Shown piece after piece: positions 18,139 to 23,104 of a stretch of DNA of 23,104 bases. Where the stretch lies: assembly GCA_003695725.1 (NCBI GenBank), contig RFHX01000220.1, positions 1-23,104 of the forward strand, written 5' to 3'. Position numbers and translations under genes: made by a program. How positions within the stretch are numbered: position 1 is the stretch's first letter; each line of letters starts with the position of its first letter. Under the pieces are notes generated by a model. The model made no database searches and was not told the origin of the DNA. It worked only from the letters and a program-made list of their open reading frames with translations. The stretch is from Candidatus Schekmanbacteria bacterium. Lineage in GTDB: Bacteria > Schekmanbacteria > GWA2-38-11 > J061.

Positions 18139-19125
18139 ATGGATATAGATGTATCAGAAATCAATAAAGCAGTTGAAGACAAACAAGGTATCGTTTCAGC
18201 GATTAAAGAAGAAATTGGGAATGCTGTAATAGGCCAGAAGTATATGGTTGATAGGACGCTCATTGCTCTTCTTTGTGAAGGCCATATACTCATTGAGGGA
18301 GTGCCGGGTTTGGCCAAAACAACTATGGTCAAAGTTTTTGCTCAATGTCTTGATTTTACTTTTCAGAGAATACAATTTACGCCCGACCTTTTGCCTGCTG
18401 ATTTAATAGGGACACAGATATATCATCAGAAGGATGGCAATTTTACAGTTAGGAAAGGACCTATTTTTACAAACATTCTTTTGGCTGATGAAATTAATAG
18501 AGCGCCTGCAAAAGTCCAAAGTGCTTTGCTTGAGGCAATGCAGGAGAATCAAGTTACAATTGGAGACGAATCCTTCAAACTTGAAAATCCTTTTATCGTC
18601 CTTGCAACACAAAATCCAATCGAACAAGAAGGCACTTATCCTTTACCTGAGGCACAAGTCGACAGATTTATTATGAAACTTAAAATTTCTTATCCTTCGC
18701 AGGAGGAGGAAAAGAGAATTGTTAAAGAAATTGGGAAGATAAGGACATATGTGCCTAAAAAAGTTGCAGGACACAATGAAATCGAGGAACTAAAAAAATT
18801 AGTTGAAAAGGTTTATGTAGATGAAAAAATTTATGATTACATTTTGAATATTGTGTTTGCAACTCGCAATCCTGCTTCTTTTGGAATAAATGTAAAAGAT
18901 TTCATAATGTATGGTGCTTCACCTCGTGCATCTATTTATTTAATGAGTTGTGCGAGAGCAAATGCCTTTCTTGAAGGTCGTGGATATGTTGTCCCTGATG
19001 ATGTAAAAGCTGTTTGTTTTGATGTTTTAAGGCATAGAATTATTTTGTCTTATGAAGCGGAAGCGGAAGAGATTACAAGCGATGATATAATTGAGAGAAT
19101 TTTAAAGCAGATTCCTGTTCCATAG
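18139..19125 (+). CDS. MoxR-family AAA+ ATPase
   Basis: MoxR ATPases act as chaperone-like partners of von Willebrand factor A (VWA) proteins, often maturing metalloenzymes or envelope complexes. The 328-residue protein has Walker A GVPGLAKTT (54-62), a GTQIY stretch after LLPADLIG, Walker B LLADEINRAPAKVQSALLEAM (114-134), ATQNPIEQEGTYPLPEAQVDRF with sensor Asn159 and Arg176, and the GASPRAS motif of the lid domain. This matches the MoxR proper subfamily. GGGGA precedes the ATG by seven bases. It is the first gene of the Bat locus, with DUF58 ten bases downstream. Confidence 0.95.
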   Translation: MDIDVSEINKAVEDKQGIVSAIKEEIGNAVIGQKYMVDRTLIALLCEGHILIEGVPGLAKTTMVKVFAQCLDFTFQRIQFTPDLLPADLIGTQIYHQKDGNFTVRKGPIFTNILLADEINRAPAKVQSALLEAMQENQVTIGDESFKLENPFIVLATQNPIEQEGTYPLPEAQVDRFIMKLKISYPSQEEEKRIVKEIGKIRTYVPKKVAGHNEIEELKKLVEKVYVDEKIYDYILNIVFATRNPASFGINVKDFIMYGASPRASIYLMSCARANAFLEGRGYVVPDDVKAVCFDVLRHRIILSYEAEAEEITSDDIIERILKQIPVP

Positions 19126-19135
19126 GGAAAAAATT

Positions 19136-20011
19136 TTGATTGACAGTAATACATTAAAAAAAATCAATCGCATCCATTTCAAAGTAAAGAAGTCTGTAAA
19201 CTCTATAATGTTTGGACATTACAAATCTGCCTTTCACGGAAAAGGAATAGAGTTTACGCAAGTGAGAGAGTATGTGCCGGGGGATGATATACGACTGATT
19301 GACTGGAATGTATCAGCTCGAGTGGGAAACATACATATTAAAGAGTTTCAAGAAGAGAGAGAGCTCAATCTATTGCTTGCAGTAGACCTTTCAGCATCAG
19401 GAAGCTTTGGAAGTGGAATTCAATTGAAGAGAGAAATTGCCGCCGAGATAGCAGCTCTTTTTGCATATCTTGCAATTAGAAGCAACGATAGAATTGGATT
19501 GATGATATTTACAAATGAAGTGGAGCTTTTTATTCCTCCAAAAAAGGGTCCGGTGAATGTTTGGAGAATTGTCAGGGAGGTTTTAAGTTTGGAGCCGAAA
19601 AACAGCGGTACAGATATGGGTTCTGCTTTGAATTTTTTAAATAGAGCTTTGAAGAGAAGGACAATTTGCTTTTTGATTTCAGATTTTATGTGTGAAGATT
19701 TTGAGAAAGAGTTAAAACTTTCGAGCAAAAAACATGAAATAGTTGCAGTTTCTGTAAGAGATAGAAGGGAATTTGAGATACCAAATATAGATTTTGCTTA
19801 TTTTGAAGATGCCGAGACGGGGGAAACGGTTGTTGTTAATACAAGAGATAGGGAATTTCGTGATTATATGAAGAACAAAGCTGAAAAATTATATAGAGAA
19901 AAACTAACACTTTTTTCCAAGAATAATATTGACTGCATTGAAGTATGGACTGACAAACCATATATCTACCCTGTTTTAAATTATTTCAAAAGTAAGGAAA
20001 AAAAGAGGTAA
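19136..20011 (+). CDS. DUF58 domain protein of the MoxR-Bat locus
   Basis: DUF58 proteins accompany MoxR nearly everywhere and carry a VWA-like fold. Of 291 residues, 44-61 contain the DUF58 signature REYVPGDDIRLIDWNVSA, HIKEFQEERELNLLLAVD follows, and DLSAS (84-88) resembles a metal-binding MIDAS motif. No membrane segment is seen, so it is probably cytoplasmic. The start is TTG at 19136, with AGGGA seven bases upstream overlapping the end of moxR; no ATG lies near the expected N-terminus. Its partner is presumably the adjacent MoxR ATPase. The precise role is unknown for the family. Confidence 0.93.
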   Translation: MIDSNTLKKINRIHFKVKKSVNSIMFGHYKSAFHGKGIEFTQVREYVPGDDIRLIDWNVSARVGNIHIKEFQEERELNLLLAVDLSASGSFGSGIQLKREIAAEIAALFAYLAIRSNDRIGLMIFTNEVELFIPPKKGPVNVWRIVREVLSLEPKNSGTDMGSALNFLNRALKRRTICFLISDFMCEDFEKELKLSSKKHEIVAVSVRDRREFEIPNIDFAYFEDAETGETVVVNTRDREFRDYMKNKAEKLYREKLTLFSKNNIDCIEVWTDKPYIYPVLNYFKSKEKKR

Positions 20012-20031
20012 AAGGCTTAACTAATTATCTC

Positions 20032-21045
20032 ATGGAATCTTATTTTCTAAAAAAAAAGGAAATTATTCTTTTCTTTCTCATAGCCATTATTTTATCGCCA
20101 ATATGTTCATGTAAAAAAAAGGTAGAGTTTCCCGTCAGTAAATCGCCTAAAATTGAGAAATCAAAGATTTATGCAGAAAGCTATCTCACCAAGACCAGGG
20201 CATATGTGGGTGAAAGAGTCAGACTCTATTTAAATGTTTGGCATCCTGAAGAGGTCAATTTGGATGTGACAGATAAAATCTACGAAATGAAAGGGATGGA
20301 GATTATTGATGTAGGGGAATTTAATAAAATTACTCTGGAGGGAATTGAAAGAACGACAAAGTGGTATGATTTAAAAGCTAATGCCGAAGGCATCTATATA
20401 ATTCCTTCATTTACGATTAGTTATGAATTAGGAGGCAAATTTAATGTGTTGGATACAGGACAACTATATATTGAAATAACAAATAAGGAAGGGGGATTTA
20501 TTCCCACTGAAAGCATTCGGGGAATTAAGCCGCCATATAAACCCAAGGTAAGCACTAATTATCTTGGAGCAGCAGTTATTTCATTATTTATGATTCTATC
20601 ACTTTTTCTTCTTATCTTCTATTTCAAGCCATTTAAAAAAGAGGAATTTAATTTAGCTGAAGAAGAAATTGTTTATGCCCATAAAATAGCTTTGAGTGAA
20701 TTTAATAGAATTAAAAAAGATTTGGAAGAAAAGAATATTTCAGCAAAAGAATTTTGCTTTGAACTTTCGTCGATTTTGAAAAATTATATAGTCGAAAGGT
20801 GGGAAATGGAAACTGTGCAGATGACTTCTTACGAGCTTATGGGAAAACTCAAGAAACTTGAAAAAATCGATACCAATCACTTGAAGAAAGCCTATCATAT
20901 AATTTCTGTAATTGAATTGATGAAATTTGCATCGATGAATCTTAAGAGTGAATGGATTAAAGATATAGAAAGGGAGTTTCTTGAATTTATAGATGAAACA
21001 AAACAAATGAGTCCGGAGGATATAGGTGTTACAGCTGAGATTTGA
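20032..21045 (+). CDS. Membrane-anchored Bat-locus protein (BatD-like exterior domain, DUF4381-like interior part)
   Basis: The 337-residue protein begins with a hydrophobic signal ending in a possible lipobox ICSC (Cys27). Residues about 45-155 look like a beta-sandwich (ESYLTKTRAYVGERVRLYLNVW to EGIYIIPSFTISYELGG) as in BatD or oxygen-tolerance domains. The linker SIRGIKPPYKP (161-171) precedes a membrane helix (about 177-198), and a charged helical part (199-337) lies in the cytoplasm, with FCFELSSILKNYIVERW resembling DUF4381 proteins. This place between DUF58 and the first VWA gene is the usual one for DUF4381. ATG 20032 has no close ribosome site; AAGAGGTAAAAGG lies rather far upstream. 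The gene overlaps batA by 20 bases. The family label is inferred from architecture and context. Confidence 0.75.
   Translation: MESYFLKKKEIILFFLIAIILSPICSCKKKVEFPVSKSPKIEKSKIYAESYLTKTRAYVGERVRLYLNVWHPEEVNLDVTDKIYEMKGMEIIDVGEFNKITLEGIERTTKWYDLKANAEGIYIIPSFTISYELGGKFNVLDTGQLYIEITNKEGGFIPTESIRGIKPPYKPKVSTNYLGAAVISLFMILSLFLLIFYFKPFKKEEFNLAEEEIVYAHKIALSEFNRIKKDLEEKNISAKEFCFELSSILKNYIVERWEMETVQMTSYELMGKLKKLEKIDTNHLKKAYHIISVIELMKFASMNLKSEWIKDIEREFLEFIDETKQMSPEDIGVTAEI
21015..21028 (+). promoter_or_regulatory. Ribosome binding site deciding the GTG start of batA
   Basis: GGAGGA (21015-21020) stands five bases before GTG at 21026, inside the end of the preceding gene. The spacing is good and the resulting protein begins LQLRFETPLFFLL, typical of BatA. 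Confidence 0.8.
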
Positions 21046-22027
21046 AACGCCACTTTTTTTCTTACTTTTACTGCTTATCCCAATAATGTATTGGTTTGGA
21101 AGACTTTGGGATAAGAAACCAAGAATAACAGTTCCTTCAGTTGAGATTTTAAAGGAAAAAGAAGTCAATCCTTATTTCATCCCAAAAAATATGAAATTTA
21201 TTTTGAGGTCTCTGGTGCTGATTTTTTTGATTATATCTGCTTCTGGTCCTCAAATTGGAAGATATGTAAAGGAAACAACTACAAAGGGCATTGATATTAT
21301 TCTTGCTATTGATACATCCAGAAGCATGAATGCAATGGATTTTAGCATAGGTGGAAGCAAAGTTACCCGGCTTGAGGCAGTAAAAAGGGTTGTCCGTGAT
21401 TTTGTTGAAGAAAGGAATGGTGACAGAATTGGAATGGTTGTTTTTGGAGAAGAAGCTTTTACGCAATGTCCATTGACGATTGATTATGGAATGCTTCTCT
21501 ATTATCTTGAAAAACTGAAAGTTGGTATTGCAGGTGATGCAACTTCTATTGGAACGGCAATTGCTCTTGCCGTAAAAAAACTGAAAGATTCTCAGAGTCA
21601 GTCAAAAGTTATAATCCTTTTAACGGATGGAAGAAACAACTCGGGAAGGACAACGCCTCTAATGGCCGCCGAGATTGCTTCGCTATTCGGTATTAGAGTT
21701 TATACAATAGGTGTTGGAGGCAAGGGGAAAGCTCCTTTTTTAATAGATGACTTAGGAGGGAAAACTCTCGTTTTTCGCGAAGTCGATCTTGATGAAGATA
21801 CACTAAAAAAAATTTCCGGAATTACCAATGCCGTTTACTTTAATGCAAAGAAAACTGCTATGCTTTCTGATGTTTTTAAAGAGATTAATTCCATAGAAAA
21901 GGTTGATATTAAAGTGAAGAAATACTTCAATGGAAGAGAAATATATCACTATTTTCTTCTATGTGCACTTGTTCTTTTTTTAGTGGAAATTATTTTGATG
22001 AATACTTTATTTAAAGAAATACCATAG
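21026..22027 (+). CDS. batA: BatA-type VWA-domain membrane protein
   Basis: BatA proteins sit in the inner membrane with a periplasmic or membrane-proximal VWA domain and work with MoxR in envelope stress resistance. The 333-residue protein has two N-terminal membrane helices (about 7-24 and 58-75), GPQIG, then a VWA domain with a complete MIDAS: DTSRS (96-100), Thr177 in SIGTA, and Asp201 in LTDGRNN. RLEAVKRVVRDFVEERNGDRIGMVVF is typical of the family. A third helix lies at 309-325. The gene starts at GTG within the previous gene (20-base overlap) and is followed eight bases later by batB. Bat genes were named in Bacteroides for aerotolerance; that role is not shown for this organism. Confidence 0.92.
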   Translation: MLQLRFETPLFFLLLLLIPIMYWFGRLWDKKPRITVPSVEILKEKEVNPYFIPKNMKFILRSLVLIFLIISASGPQIGRYVKETTTKGIDIILAIDTSRSMNAMDFSIGGSKVTRLEAVKRVVRDFVEERNGDRIGMVVFGEEAFTQCPLTIDYGMLLYYLEKLKVGIAGDATSIGTAIALAVKKLKDSQSQSKVIILLTDGRNNSGRTTPLMAAEIASLFGIRVYTIGVGGKGKAPFLIDDLGGKTLVFREVDLDEDTLKKISGITNAVYFNAKKTAMLSDVFKEINSIEKVDIKVKKYFNGREIYHYFLLCALVLFLVEIILMNTLFKEIP

Positions 22028-22035
22028 GGAAGGAT

Positions 22036-23104
22036 ATGAGATTTTTTAGCGTCAAATATTTTTGGATTTTATTGATTTTACCACTTATTATTGTTTTTTT
22101 TATCTATGCTTATAAGGATGTAAGAAAAAAATTAAAATTATTTTATGGAGATTTATATGAAAGGTTGATACCAAAAAATACATTTCCTCTTTTGCGTTTG
22201 AGAATAGTTGTTTCACTATTAGTAATAGTTTTTATTATTTTTGCCCTTGCCCGGCCCCAACTTGGCTATAAGTGGATTGATAGGGGCAACATTAATTCTG
22301 ATGTCATCTTAGCTCTCGATATGTCAACAAGTATGCTTGCAGAAGATGTCTATCCCAATCGTCTCGAATATGCAAAAAGGGAAATACTCGATTTCCTTTC
22401 TGTTGTTTCAGGTGATAGGGTTGGATTGATAGTTTTTGCCGGATATCCTTATTTGGTTTGTCCCTTGACAACTGATTATGCATCTTTGAGATCTTATGTA
22501 AACGATATAGACATAAATATGCTTTCCTCTGTGGGCACAGCTTTCGATAAAATGATAATGAAGGCGGCAGATTCATTCGACCTTGAAAGCACAGCTTCCA
22601 AAACCCTTATAATTTTTTCTGATGGAGAAGACCATTCACAAAATGCGCTTTCTGTTGCTAGTGATGTGGCAAAGTATGGAATAAAGATTTGTTCAATTCC
22701 CATAGGAAGTGAAAAGGGAGCACTCATTCCCATTGAGAAAGGAACGTTTAAAAAAGATAAAAATGGCGAAGCCGTAGTTACAAAAGTAAACATTAATATC
22801 CTTGAAGATATTGCAGATGTTTCCGGAGGAGTCGTTGAAATCCCTTCTAATGAAAATTTTGATATGCAAAGATTTTATACGGAAGTGGTTAGAGGAGAGG
22901 ATATAGGTACCAAATTTTTTGTATCAAAAGTTAGAATTTGGAATGAAAGATATAGATGGTTTTTATTGCCAGCAATAATTTTGCTTTTTATTGAATTTTT
23001 CTTTGATGGCTTAGTAAATTTCTTTTTTAGAGATAAAAACAAAATTTTTCTTCTATTCCTTTTGTTGATATTTTTTACCCCTTCTTTTGGAAACTGTGCT
23101 GACA
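22036..23104 (+). CDS. batB: BatB-type VWA-domain membrane protein (3' end outside window)
   Basis: The visible 356 residues show an N-terminal helix (about 9-25), a second helix (57-72) ending in ALARPQLG, a VWA domain with complete MIDAS (DMSTS 95-99, Thr168 in SVGTA, Asp196 in SDGED), then a helix at about 308-323 and another very hydrophobic stretch at 337-350 followed by TPSFGNCAD. A second hydrophobic stretch near the end suggests the protein continues into an exterior region; BatB is often fused to, or followed by, the TPR protein BatC, so a TPR part may lie beyond the edge. ATG 22036 has AGGGAAGGA just upstream. No stop codon occurs up to base 23104. Confidence 0.92.
   Translation, partial: MRFFSVKYFWILLILPLIIVFFIYAYKDVRKKLKLFYGDLYERLIPKNTFPLLRLRIVVSLLVIVFIIFALARPQLGYKWIDRGNINSDVILALDMSTSMLAEDVYPNRLEYAKREILDFLSVVSGDRVGLIVFAGYPYLVCPLTTDYASLRSYVNDIDINMLSSVGTAFDKMIMKAADSFDLESTASKTLIIFSDGEDHSQNALSVASDVAKYGIKICSIPIGSEKGALIPIEKGTFKKDKNGEAVVTKVNINILEDIADVSGGVVEIPSNENFDMQRFYTEVVRGEDIGTKFFVSKVRIWNERYRWFLLPAIILLFIEFFFDGLVNFFFRDKNKIFLLFLLLIFFTPSFGNCAD

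Noticed and set aside
18054-19125. groESL and moxR as one operon
   Set aside because: A strong intrinsic terminator (17952-17985) and a 211-base gap with a promoter candidate separate them.

Overview
The window reads as a piece of chromosome from an AT-rich (mid-30s % GC by eye), diderm, uncultivated-type bacterium. The diderm call rests on several lipobox proteins combined with an LpoA-like TPR/periplasmic-binding lipoprotein, a TPR-LysM lipoprotein, a TatA/TatC pair and a MoxR-Bat locus. PyrR and a perfect CIRCE element are traits shared with Firmicutes and many other phyla. I cannot place the organism more exactly. The genes are ordinary for a chromosome. I see no transposase, integrase, phage gene, CRISPR array, tRNA or rRNA.

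Layout. (1) 1-8146, minus strand: a tightly overlapping pyrimidine operon pyrR-pyrB-pyrC-pyrK-pyrD-lspA-carB. carB runs off the left edge. lspA (signal peptidase II) sits where carA might be expected, and no carA is present in the window. (2) 8147-8412: a divergent intergenic region with candidate promoters on both strands but no visible PyrR-type attenuator. (3) 8413-12720, plus strand: a three-gene operon of an LpoA-like lipoprotein, a DUF1015 protein and LarC (nickel-pincer cofactor cyclometallase). It converges, with only 4 bases between stop codons, on (4) 12725-15608, minus strand: tatA/B, tatC and a TPR-LysM lipoprotein. (5) 15609-15978: an AT-rich regulatory region with the groES promoter and a perfect CIRCE operator. 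(6) groES-groEL followed by a strong intrinsic terminator at 17952-17985. (7) 18139-23104, plus strand: a MoxR-Bat operon (MoxR ATPase, DUF58, BatD-like membrane protein, BatA-type VWA protein, BatB-type VWA protein cut by the right edge).

How the genes work together. Operon 1 makes UMP precursors: PyrB and PyrC build dihydroorotate, PyrD-PyrK oxidise it with NAD+, CarB supplies carbamoyl phosphate (with a CarA not seen here), and PyrR is the likely regulator. LspA matures the lipoproteins that are common in the rest of the window. The Bat locus and GroESL are both protein-quality or assembly machines, but the terminator separates them transcriptionally. No clearly unknown system is present. 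The least understood part is the lipoprotein-DUF1015-LarC operon.
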